7,112 nucleotides of DNA from an uncultured Chthoniobacterales bacterium (GCA_955652155.1 CATPAT010000257.1:1-7112), one strand, 5' to 3'. Positions 1 to 6,033 are shown, counted from the stretch's first letter. The notes: generated from the sequence alone by a model not told the origin. A program made the numbers and translations.

Positions 1-1244
1 ATCCGCCCACGAACCCATCCGACGACGCTTCCTTCGGCCAGTAGACGAGCCGTCGCCTTGTGGACCGCGCCGTCGCCCGGTAGCCGGTATCGAAAGGCCT
101 CCAACGGAGCCTCACCCGGCTCGCCGCCGAGATAGAAGCCGTTCGCATCGATTTTACCGTCGCCGCCGCCGTTCAGCCTCTGATGAACCAGCAGAGCCGC
201 GCCAAGCGAGCTCCCCATATCGCCGCTGACCGGTGAGGTAAAGACACGATCGAATATTCCCGATCTGCGGATCTTGCCTGCGGCTACGCAATTTTGCGCA
301 CAACCGCCGCAGAACAACAGATCGGTCTGGCGGGTGATCTTTCGGGCGAAGCGCGCCATCTTCAGGACTTCCTCCTCGAAGATGACCTGCAACGACGCGG
401 CGATATCGATGTGAGCATCGCAGAGCGGCTCGTTCTTCTTTCTCGCTGGCACGGACAGGTCCCGCGCCAAAGCGTCGATCGAATGACTCATCAATGTCGG
501 GGTAAAATCGGCACGGCGCGTCAACCGTAACGCTCCATCGGCATCCGACGTCGCGAAATCTCTCAGCTTTTGGACGAATGTCGGCTCCCCAAAGGGCGCG
601 AGGCCCATCACCTTGTACTCGGAGCCAAAGCTATCGAACCCCAGGTAGTAGGTGACCAGAGTGTAGAGGAGCCCCAGGCCGTTCTCGTAGGGCAGCTCGT
701 GAAGAATCTTCGTGCGCTTGGCGGTCGCAATCCCGACCGAGGCGGAGATGTCCTCACCCTTGCCATCCAGGCACAGAACGGCGGCCTGCTCGAACGGCGA
801 TGTCGCGAATGCAGCAGCCGCGTGCGACAGATGATGCCAGGCGAAGCGGAAGGGAGTTTTCGGAAACATCCGCCGCGCCTCGCGCGGGTAGATCATTGGG
901 CACCAGGGCTGGACGCCGCCAGGGAAAGGGCTCTCGAACCATTCATCCCGGGCAAGCCGGGCCAACAGCCAAGTGATTCGATTTGTCGGCCGGCCCAACT
1001 GATCGAAAATAACGCTTTGCAGTGGCTTTTCGGCAAACGCGCAGACCCCCACCTGTTCCGGTCCCAAGCCGGCAGAGTTGAGGCAGTCGAGGATGGCTAA
1101 GCGGGGAAAGTTCCATTCGTGTTTGATCCGGGTAAACCGCTCTTCCTGACTTGCCGAGATCAGTCGACCATCCACAAGAAGCGCCGCATTGGCGTCGTGG
1201 CCGAGGGCCCCGCCGATACCGAGAATGACCGAACGTTTGGTCAT
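1..1244 (-). CDS. O-carbamoyltransferase, NodU/CmcH/TobZ family (C-terminus beyond window)
   Basis: Members of this family make carbamoyl-adenylate from carbamoyl phosphate and ATP and transfer the carbamoyl group to a hydroxyl of a sugar or antibiotic in the cytoplasm. The frame is open without a stop for 414 codons from ATG 1244 to the left edge; full members have roughly 550-600 residues, so the end is missing. Visible motifs are EERFTRIKHEWNFP (34-47), HHLSH (137-141, the metal-binding HxxxH type), CLDGKGE (158-164), YKVMGLAPFGE (210-220), CGGCAQNC (312-319, usually GGVALNC) and GDMGSSLGAA (341-350). The start of the C-terminal domain, YLGGEPGE and LLAEGSVVGWVRGR, is at 371-414. No in-frame ATG, GTG or TTG lies between this start and the upstream stop at 1371-1373. 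The Shine-Dalgarno is weak, but the ATG overlaps the stop of the preceding small ORF (ATGA), so coupled translation is likely. The family call is firm; the substrate is unknown. Confidence 0.93.
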   Translation of the reverse strand, partial: MTKRSVILGIGGALGHDANAALLVDGRLISASQEERFTRIKHEWNFPRLAILDCLNSAGLGPEQVGVCAFAEKPLQSVIFDQLGRPTNRITWLLARLARDEWFESPFPGGVQPWCPMIYPREARRMFPKTPFRFAWHHLSHAAAAFATSPFEQAAVLCLDGKGEDISASVGIATAKRTKILHELPYENGLGLLYTLVTYYLGFDSFGSEYKVMGLAPFGEPTFVQKLRDFATSDADGALRLTRRADFTPTLMSHSIDALARDLSVPARKKNEPLCDAHIDIAASLQVIFEEEVLKMARFARKITRQTDLLFCGGCAQNCVAAGKIRRSGIFDRVFTSPVSGDMGSSLGAALLVHQRLNGGGDGKIDANGFYLGGEPGEAPLEAFRYRLPGDGAVHKATARLLAEGSVVGWVRGR

Positions 1245-1369
1245 ATCGAGCCCACGGAAACTTCCGTTTGCGGAGCTGATCGCCTGCCGCGACAGCGGCT
1301 CACGATAATCCCAATCAGCACCTGCACCATCGGAATGAAGCGGAGGACCGTTAGGGACAGGTACTTCAT
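1241..1369 (-). CDS. small single-pass membrane-like protein, 42 aa, coupled to carbamoyltransferase
   Basis: I do not recognise this protein. It has 42 residues starting MKYLSLTVLRFIPMVQVLIG. Residues about 4-24 form one hydrophobic stretch that could span a membrane, followed by a basic patch (SRCRGRR, 24-30) and a polar tail, which by the positive-inside rule would put the tail in the cytoplasm. Three things argue that it is translated. Its ATG overlaps the stop of the upstream glycosyltransferase (ATGA at 1366-1369). Its TGA overlaps the ATG of the carbamoyltransferase (ATGA at 1241-1244). A good Shine-Dalgarno, GGCGGAG at 1384-1378, lies 8 bases before the start. Short single-helix proteins next to carbamoyltransferases are known (for example the DUF5989 type), but I see no clear sequence match to them. 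It might anchor or recruit the carbamoyltransferase to the membrane; that role is inference. Confidence 0.6.
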   Translation of the reverse strand: MKYLSLTVLRFIPMVQVLIGIIVSRCRGRRSAPQTEVSVGSI

Positions 1370-2559
1370 GCTAGAAGCTCCGCCGGTGTTGCCATCGCCG
1401 CTTCGATCAGTGGCGGTAGAACACAAGCAGCGGAAAAAAATTCTTCGGCCAATTTCCGAGCGGCTCGGCAGTGGGCGTCGTAATCGGCGTCGACTCGGGA
1501 AACGGCGTCGATTACCTCTTCAGGCGATCGAAACGCGAGCACTCCTTTGCCGCACGGCAGCCAATCCGAAAAACCGGTATCTTGGTGGAGCACCGGCCGA
1601 CCGCTGGCCAGGTAAGCTGCGCTCCTTTCACTGAACCACCCGGATCGCGTCTCCACGTAGCCAGCTTTCGCAATGGCGAACTCCGCCTTTGATCCCTGTA
1701 TAAAGGCCTGGTAGGTCCAGGGATCGCGGCTAATGCCATCAATATCTGCGATTCCCCAACCGGCTTGGCGCAGCATAGCATCTGGCGAAGTCCAGCGGGA
1801 ACGAACCGCGATATTGAAAATCGGCCCGAGCTGCCGTGGCAGCTCGCCAAACAGCCGGAACGACTCGGACTTGTTGGCGAGCATTAGACCGCCATATTGG
1901 ATAGGCACAGGAAAGGTCTCCCACTGCATCACGGTCGTGTATCGCCCATTCGGTGGTCCCGGGACATACGGCCATGCTCCGAGCGAGACCGGGAGGCGTG
2001 TTACTTCCCATGGAAACCCGTCCGCAGGAATGGTGCAGCCCGGTTTGCCGATATTCGCACCAACACTAAAGAACGCGGTATAGGCCTCACAGCGCCGGCG
2101 AAATGCTGGATCTGCTAGGTTCCGGACCTGGGTGAACCCAGGATCACCGTCAATTGTAGCGCGTCGTGGGACGGTTTCGAGCCACTCGCGCAGTGGATTG
2201 CCCCACATACCGGAGTAGGATAAAATCAGGTCAGCTGATTTGCAGAGGGCGCGAGCATCACGCGCTCGAGCCCCCTTCCACTCGCTGGCGCTAGCGTCGT
2301 AATACGCCCAACGGTCGCCCAGCCCCAACCGCGAGAGTGCGTTCGCTGCAAAGCGCAATCCATAGATTGGGTCAGTCGTCGCAGCGCTAATCTTTGGATC
2401 ATAGCACGTCGGGTAATCGTCGCTATCCTCGATGTAGTACACGTCATGACCGAGTTCCGCGAGTCCATGCACGTAGCTAAGATTGGCCCACGCATGACCG
2501 CCGGTCGGCTCGCGAATTAGAGAACCAATGACAATGATCCGCAACCGGCTATCGGCCAT
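1366..2559 (-). CDS. GT-B-fold glycosyltransferase (family 1-like)
   Basis: A predicted cytoplasmic glycosyltransferase of 397 residues, a usual length for a two-domain GT-B enzyme. The N-terminal half opens with a Rossmann-type strand and glycine-rich turn (RIIVIGSLIREPTGGHAW, about 6-24), then LAELGHDVYYIEDSDD (33-48). The C-terminal nucleotide-sugar domain is seen in ETRSGWFSERSAAYLASGRP (to about 321) followed by VLHQDTGF, which matches the E..A.G.PV pattern of GT4/Glyco_trans_1-type domains. It ends with a helical tail (HCRAARKLAEEFF). I chose ATG 2559 over the GTG at 2565 because GGGAGG (2571-2566) sits 6 bases before the ATG but immediately next to the GTG. The gene overlaps the preceding GT2 gene by 11 bases and ends in an ATGA overlap with the small ORF, so it belongs to the carbamoyltransferase operon. 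Donor and acceptor are unknown. Confidence 0.85.
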   Translation of the reverse strand: MADSRLRIIVIGSLIREPTGGHAWANLSYVHGLAELGHDVYYIEDSDDYPTCYDPKISAATTDPIYGLRFAANALSRLGLGDRWAYYDASASEWKGARARDARALCKSADLILSYSGMWGNPLREWLETVPRRATIDGDPGFTQVRNLADPAFRRRCEAYTAFFSVGANIGKPGCTIPADGFPWEVTRLPVSLGAWPYVPGPPNGRYTTVMQWETFPVPIQYGGLMLANKSESFRLFGELPRQLGPIFNIAVRSRWTSPDAMLRQAGWGIADIDGISRDPWTYQAFIQGSKAEFAIAKAGYVETRSGWFSERSAAYLASGRPVLHQDTGFSDWLPCGKGVLAFRSPEEVIDAVSRVDADYDAHCRAARKLAEEFFSAACVLPPLIEAAMATPAELLA

Positions 2560-3361
2560 GGCCACCCTCCCGGCAGCACTCCGCTATCATAGTGGCTCCA
2601 CTAGCTCCTCCGACGCCACCCACGTCCGCGCCCGGCATTAACAGTTGTCCTCCAAATTCCTCCCAGGCGAAGCGCCCGTTCTGGTCGTAGTGGTCGAGTA
2701 CCCTCTTGTACTCGTCCGCAGAGGGCAGACCCATTTCACTGGTGATCCGATAATCGGCTCTCACCCTGTCAATGATCCGATCGGTCGTCCATTTGTAATG
2801 CGAGATCTCGATGATCTGCGAATGGACAATTTGATCTTCCCAGTTGTGAAAATTTCCAGCGGGACGGATATCGCCTTTCACCAGAACGCCTTTCCAGTCG
2901 GCTCCTTTCATTACATCTCTTATGAACCGTGTCTTGACTGGGTAAAGGGATGCCAGATCGGATGAGGAATCAAATTCGCGCGGTTGTCCGTCGGCACTGA
3001 AGCGATCGTACATGATCGCCTGAACGACGTTTGCTCCCTCTGCCTCGGCAGCAGCGATGATATCGCCTATCGGCCTAGGAAATTCGACGAATTCATCAAT
3101 GTCTACGACTAGCACCCACTCATCCGCCTTTTGATATCGTCGCCTCGTTTCTGTTGTGGCGTTCACCCCGAACGGGTATTGGTCGGCAACCCCCAGGTCT
3201 TCGCAAAGAGTGATCTGGTACTGGGACATGAATGGTCGGACCGCAGAGCCAAGATCTCCGGCCACTGCAATGAAAAACTCAGTGACGCCGGCGCGTCCGT
3301 AATGCGCAAGAAAATGCCCCAGCAGGCGAGCGTCGTCATAAATCGCTGTAAAAAGCTTCAT
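2549..3361 (-). CDS. GT2-like glycosyltransferase (Glyco_tranf_2_4 type), first main gene of the minus-strand operon
   Basis: A 270-residue predicted inverting GT-A glycosyltransferase. The N-terminus (MKLFTAIYDDARLLGHFLAHYGRAG) has the pattern of the PF13704-type group, in which the acceptor-side loop reads 'fl.Hy...G'. A DxD-type metal site is clear in WVLVVDIDEFVEFP (82-95, DIDE at 87-90). HYKW in the distal third (around 190) matches the conserved 'H.K' found late in these proteins. The extreme C-terminus is glycine/alanine-rich and probably unstructured. ATG 3361 is the only plausible start, because a stop lies in frame at 3373-3371. Its own Shine-Dalgarno is poor; the good one upstream serves a short out-of-frame leader ORF. 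It overlaps the next gene by 11 bases. The family call is good; the sugar and acceptor are unknown. Confidence 0.85.
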   Translation of the reverse strand: MKLFTAIYDDARLLGHFLAHYGRAGVTEFFIAVAGDLGSAVRPFMSQYQITLCEDLGVADQYPFGVNATTETRRRYQKADEWVLVVDIDEFVEFPRPIGDIIAAAEAEGANVVQAIMYDRFSADGQPREFDSSSDLASLYPVKTRFIRDVMKGADWKGVLVKGDIRPAGNFHNWEDQIVHSQIIEISHYKWTTDRIIDRVRADYRITSEMGLPSADEYKRVLDHYDQNGRFAWEEFGGQLLMPGADVGGVGGASGATMIAECCREGGHGR

Positions 3362-3380
3362 CGTGGGGCATCACGCTCAT
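3336..3380 (-). CDS. possible 14-residue leader ORF overlapping the GT2 start
   Basis: The reading frame is MSVMPHDEAFYSDL followed by TGA. It has the best Shine-Dalgarno of the whole operon: GGAAGGA at 3395-3389 with an 8-base spacing to ATG 3380. It runs out of frame across the start codon of the GT2 gene (ATG 3361) and stops 23 bases inside it. It could load ribosomes that then re-initiate at the GT2 start. It could instead show that the true GT2 start has been displaced by a small indel. The peptide has no recognisable family, and its existence is inferred only from the ribosome-binding site and frame. Confidence 0.3.
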   Translation of the reverse strand: MSVMPHDEAFYSDL

Positions 3381-3388
3381 AAATCACG

Positions 3389-3395
3389 TCCTTCC
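3389..3395 (-). promoter_or_regulatory. strong Shine-Dalgarno upstream of the minus-strand operon
   Basis: On the minus strand the bases read GGAAGGA, a near-complete anti-16S match. It is 8 bases from ATG 3380 of the short leader ORF but 27 bases from ATG 3361 of the GT2 gene. It therefore decides in favour of translation starting at the leader, which matters for how the first enzyme is expressed. Confidence 0.5.
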
Positions 3396-3472
3396 AAATG
3401 AGGGGATATCTCGCGTTCAATTGAAAAAAGATCGGTTCTCACTGGTTTGGTTAGGCGGCAACCGTCCGCCTG

Positions 3473-3586
3473 TCAAATGTTTTGCGTTTGCAAGGCGGCG
3501 GTAAGTTGGTGCAGGTGGCGATAGCCGCGGACTTTCTGAAAACGTTTCTCAGCGTCATTATTATCACCACGGTCGGCATGCGGCAT
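3473..3586 (-). pseudogene. C-terminal remnant resembling an IS256/Mutator-type transposase
   Basis: Read on the minus strand from 3586, the frame gives 37 residues ending at TGA 3475-3473. It includes AEKRFQKVRGYRHLHQL and ends TAALQTQNI. This basic, aromatic 'FxKVRGYxHLxxLxxAL' tail resembles the extreme C-terminus of Mutator/IS256-family transposases, which is recalled family knowledge and not a search result. Everything upstream of it, including the catalytic domain, is missing. It is replaced around 3587-3618 by plus-strand IS3-type sequence, so it is a decayed end of an element. Just beyond the stop (3453-3471) is a hairpin-like AGGCGG/CCGCCT pair that might belong to the old element end. 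The identification is tentative. Confidence 0.35.
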
Positions 3587-3597
3587 ACGGGGCGCAA

Positions 3598-3863
3598 GAC
3601 CAGGCGCTGTTTTTTTCCATGCGAAACCACTTCCACATTAGCGAATTGTGCGAGGCGCTGGGCGTATCCAGAAGCGGATACCGCGCAGATCCGCCAGCTG
3701 CTGGCCTGGCACGGCCTGCCCCAGAGCATAAGCGCCGCCGGTCCTGCTACGATAACGCCTTTGCATAAAGCACCTTCGCTTCGCTCAAAAGCGAACTGCT
3801 CGGCGGGGAACAGCGCTTCGCTTCAAAACAAGCCGCGAGAAGCGCGCTCTTTGATTGTGAGGC
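3598..3863 (+). pseudogene. collapsed IS3-family transposase (OrfB) relic
   Basis: Three pieces of one transposase survive. From ATG 3619 the frame reads MRNHFHISELCEALGVSRSG, the N-terminal helix-turn-helix region seen in IS3-type OrfB. After about 3680 the match jumps to the next frame with RQLLAWHGLPQSIS (to about 3733), normally over 150 residues further on, so the two catalytic aspartates and most of the DDE core are deleted. A further frameshift returns to the first frame with RRRSCYDNAFA, then TAA at 3764-3766, then STFASLKSELL and a tail ending FDCEAI. In intact members this site reads CYDNA.AE, so the stop replaces the catalytic glutamate by a single G-to-T change (GAA to TAA). The usual C-terminus with its NxxRxHxxLGY motif is absent. 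It cannot encode an active enzyme. Confidence 0.75.
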
Positions 3864-3874
3864 AATTCGCGGAG

Positions 3875-3928
3875 TAGTCTGCGCTGCATTTTCGCTTGTC
3901 GCGACGGCGCAACCGAGATAGTCTGCGC
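3875..3928 (+). repeat. 10-bp direct repeat TAGTCTGCGC, 44-bp offset
   Basis: TAGTCTGCGC occurs at 3875-3884 and again at 3919-3928, just downstream of the IS3-type relic and just before the methyltransferase. It may be a trace of a rearrangement junction or a small local duplication. No further element structure is visible between the copies. Confidence 0.4.
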
Positions 3929-3951
3929 GTTGCCCCGCCCACAGTGGTCTC

Positions 3952-4650
3952 ATGCCATTATGCGCCAGCGATAATCCATTTGTCAGTGTTATGGCGAACT
4001 TACAAGAGTATATCCATAGGTCCTCCATGATTCCCGGATGGACGCGAAATGAGGACGCGGAGGAGTTGGCACGCGCCAGTTTTTCTCTAAGCAGGGACGC
4101 GATCATTGTTGAAATCGGAGCGTTTCTTGGCTGCTGCACGGTACTCTTAGCTGGAGCGCGATGCGTGCAAGGCTCAGGCGAGGTTCATTCGGTGGATCCC
4201 TTTGACTGCTCCGGGGACGCTTTTTCCCTGCCGTACTACCAGGATATCGTTGCTTCACTCGGGGGCGGGTCGCTCAGAGATCACTTCGAAGCGAATATCC
4301 AGAGAGCTGGCCTTAGTGACTGGGTACAAGTGCACCACGGGCGAGCGGCTGGGGTCGCGGCGACTTGGAAAGTTCCAATTGGTCTGCTCCTACTCGATGG
4401 TGACCAGTCTCCTCGCGGCGCACGGGAGGCTTTCGACAGTTGGGTGCCATTTTTGAAGCCCGGTGGCATTATCGTTTTGCGGAATACGAAGCCGCGTGAA
4501 TATGCCGAAGGACACGATGGGCACCGGCGCCTCGTCGTAGAGCAAATCTTCCCCCCTCGGTTCACGGACGTCCGGCTTGTGGGGGCCACGACGTTCGCGC
4601 GGAAAGCGGCAGACCATAGCCACCATCTCAAGCCTGGCCCCAGCGTTTAA
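3952..4650 (+). CDS. class I SAM-dependent methyltransferase (Methyltransf_24-like) with altered signature residues
   Basis: A 232-residue Rossmann-fold methyltransferase. Motif I is IIVEIGAFLGCCTVLLAGA (51-69), where the family usually has E.GSf.G.ST. The acidic end of strand 2 is HSVDPFD (79-85). Strand 4 gives LLLLDGDQS (145-153), followed by WVPFLKPGGIIVLRNT (164-179). Many relatives read DGDHSY here and end the next strand in HDT or similar; here histidine is glutamine and the final pair is RN. SAM binding looks intact, but a metal- or substrate-binding site may be changed. ATG 3952 opens the frame; ATG 3991 (MANLQEYI) is a reasonable alternative, and neither has a clear Shine-Dalgarno, perhaps because the IS debris upstream replaced the original leader. 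The glycosyltransferase follows after 7 bases. It is probably an O-methyltransferase acting on a sugar or small molecule; the substrate is unknown. Confidence 0.8.
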   Translation: MPLCASDNPFVSVMANLQEYIHRSSMIPGWTRNEDAEELARASFSLSRDAIIVEIGAFLGCCTVLLAGARCVQGSGEVHSVDPFDCSGDAFSLPYYQDIVASLGGGSLRDHFEANIQRAGLSDWVQVHHGRAAGVAATWKVPIGLLLLDGDQSPRGAREAFDSWVPFLKPGGIIVLRNTKPREYAEGHDGHRRLVVEQIFPPRFTDVRLVGATTFARKAADHSHHLKPGPSV

Positions 4651-4657
4651 TTCGGTC

Positions 4658-5449
4658 GTGGGTATTTGGTTGTACGCGCAGTGCTGGAACGACGAGTTGA
4701 TGCTCCCGTTCTTCTTCCGGCATTACGATCCGTTCGTGGATCACTATGTTCTTTTCGATGATGGGTCGACCGACAGCACTTTATCTCTTTTGGCGGATCG
4801 CCAAAAGGTGGAGGTGCGGCAGTTCATCTGGTCAGATACAGAGTCTTTCGCGTTTTCGGAGCGATCGCTTTCGAACCATTGCTGGAAAGAAAATCGCGGC
4901 GCGGCCGATTGGGTCATTGTCATAGATATCGATGAGCATTTGTTTCATCCATCAATGCTTCAGTATCTAGATATCTGTAACGACGAAGGCATTACATTGA
5001 TTCCCGCGCTCGGATTCCAAATGATCAGCGAGGATGTCCCGGCAACTGGAGAAACGCTTTGTCAGTCTCGCTTTTTTGGCGCGCCTTGGACACAAATGAT
5101 GAAGCCCAGTATTTTCAAGCCATCGGAAATTGAGGAGATCAACTTTTCAGTCGGCCGCCATACGGCCAATCCCATCGGCAATGTTCGCGTCCCTCAGCGG
5201 GACGAAGTTTTGCTGTTGCACTATAAATACCTCAATTTTGAACAGACGCACAGTCGCCACGGGCAGCTTGCAACGGAACTAAAACCCAAAGATATCCGTT
5301 TTGGGATGGGTCATAAATACGGTTGGTCGCGCGACGAACTTCGCAAGGACTGGGACAGGGTAGTAGCAAGTGCGGTGGACGTTCGCAAGATCATTACCAA
5401 TGCCGCGGAATACTATCCTTACGAACGCTGGTGGTCACGCTATCGCTAG
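4658..5449 (+). CDS. GT2-like glycosyltransferase (Glyco_tranf_2_4 type), paralogue on plus strand
   Basis: A predicted GT-A glycosyltransferase of 263 residues from GTG 4658. Family features are dense: WLYAQCWNDELMLPFFFRHY (4-23), VLFDDGSTDSTLSLL (31-45, nucleotide-binding DDGS.D), CWKENRGAADWVIVIDIDEH (75-94, DxD-type metal site), then LIPALGFQMISE, a GAPWTQMMKPSIF stretch and LLLHYKYLNFEQTHSRHGQL. The same frame opens earlier at TTG 4577, but that adds a basic, unrelated leader lying inside the methyltransferase gene. Conservation starts right at GTG 4658, 7 bases after the methyltransferase stop. No Shine-Dalgarno is visible, so coupling to the upstream gene is likely. It is a distant cousin of the minus-strand GT2 gene at 2549-3361, not a recent duplicate. 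It probably adds a sugar in the same pathway as the methyltransferase. Confidence 0.87.
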   Translation: MGIWLYAQCWNDELMLPFFFRHYDPFVDHYVLFDDGSTDSTLSLLADRQKVEVRQFIWSDTESFAFSERSLSNHCWKENRGAADWVIVIDIDEHLFHPSMLQYLDICNDEGITLIPALGFQMISEDVPATGETLCQSRFFGAPWTQMMKPSIFKPSEIEEINFSVGRHTANPIGNVRVPQRDEVLLLHYKYLNFEQTHSRHGQLATELKPKDIRFGMGHKYGWSRDELRKDWDRVVASAVDVRKIITNAAEYYPYERWWSRYR

Positions 5450-5501
5450 GGTATTCGCGCGGGACTGAGCCCGGTATCTGTTGTTTTGGCAGAACGAGGG
5501 A

Positions 5502-5783
5502 ATGTTCGTCGACTGCATGGATAAGCATCCGACCATCCGAACGCTCGCTTCTGCCCAAGACTGCAACGAGTTCAAAGAGCCTGCGTCGGTGTTTGAGATA
5601 GGAAATGTCACGAATGCTTTTATGTTGCGGATTTATTTGGGGAAACGAGAAATATTGGAAAATCGTGCAGAACTGATTGCGAAAGTAAAACCTGCTCCTC
5701 CTGGAAACCCCGATACGCCGGATGAGAAGTTGATGGAGGTCCGGATTTATAACTTTGTCCCATATCCTGTGGTGAGGCGATGA
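5502..5783 (+). CDS. hypothetical protein, possibly a truncated gene
   Basis: I do not recognise this protein. The frame is open from 5469 to TGA 5781-5783. Candidate starts are TTG 5481, ATG 5502 (93 residues) and ATG 5517 (88 residues). GAGGGA touches ATG 5502 and lies about 15 bases from ATG 5517, so none has ideal spacing. Visible text includes EPASVFEIGNVTNAF, YLGKREILENRAELIAKVKP, a proline-rich turn (APPGNPDTPDE) and VRIYNFVPYPVVRR at the end. There is no signal peptide, membrane segment or known catalytic motif. It follows the glycosyltransferase by about 50 bases in the same direction. Codon use is not obviously foreign, but the short length and the relics beyond suggest it could be the surviving end of a longer gene. 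Confidence 0.4.
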   Translation: MFVDCMDKHPTIRTLASAQDCNEFKEPASVFEIGNVTNAFMLRIYLGKREILENRAELIAKVKPAPPGNPDTPDEKLMEVRIYNFVPYPVVRR

Positions 5784-5836
5784 TTGCCGCACTTCGAAAC
5801 CCTTCTCGAGCCCTCTAAACTTCATGTGGGCCCGCG

Positions 5837-6030
5837 TACCAAGTTGTAGCGGCAGAAGGCCCCGCCATCAAGCGCGTTCGTCCGTTCGTGAAGTGGGCGA
5901 GCGGCAAAACTGGATTGTTGCCGATCTTGCGGCGCTTTGTGCCACGGCACTACCGTTTCTATTTTGAGCGGTTTCTTGAGGAGGCGCATTCTTTTTTGAC
6001 CTGCTGCCCTCCTGACGCCAAAGCGAGAGA
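5837..6030 (+). pseudogene. truncated and mutated Dam-type DNA adenine methyltransferase (N-terminal fragment)
   Basis: The frame reads AIKRVRPFVKWASGKTGLLP at 5864-5923 and then ILRRFVPRHYRFYFERFLEEAHSFL ending CCPPDAKAR near 6028. This matches the N-terminus of D12-class N6-adenine methyltransferases (Dam, DpnM), where one expects PFLKWAGGK (motif X) and EPFLGGGALFF (motif I, SAM binding). Here the lysine-tryptophan motif has serine for a glycine, and the glycine run of motif I has become FLEEAHSF. No ATG precedes motif X after the in-frame stop at 5816-5818; the first GTG (5888) lies inside the motif. The recognition domain and the catalytic DPPY motif are absent, because the match ends just before the terminator and attachment-site region. 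An intact member has about 260-300 residues, so this is about one fifth of a gene and is not functional. An integration event may have removed the rest. Confidence 0.65.
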
Positions 6031-6033
6031 AGA

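Noticed and set aside
294..530. Plus-strand open frame of 78 codons near the left edge
   Set aside because: It is antisense to conserved carbamoyltransferase motifs and has no recognisable protein pattern or ribosome-binding site.
570..1634. Two plus-strand open frames of 176 and 171 codons (570-1100 and 1119-1634)
   Set aside because: The first lies wholly antisense to the carbamoyltransferase; the second covers parts of the carbamoyltransferase, small ORF and glycosyltransferase. Both are arginine/proline-rich with no family motifs, as expected for antisense shadows.
3453..3471. Hairpin AGGCGG/CCGCCT as a terminator
   Set aside because: There is no T run on either strand after the stem; it is more likely part of an old element end or chance.
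3482..3877. A 131-codon plus-strand open frame as an intact gene
   Set aside because: Its text mixes the antisense of the minus-strand transposase tail with one frame of the broken IS3-type transposase, so it is an accidental open frame across debris.
4577..4657. TTG 4577 as the start of the plus-strand GT2 gene
   Set aside because: The extra 27 residues are basic, lie inside the methyltransferase gene and do not resemble the family; conservation begins at GTG 4658.
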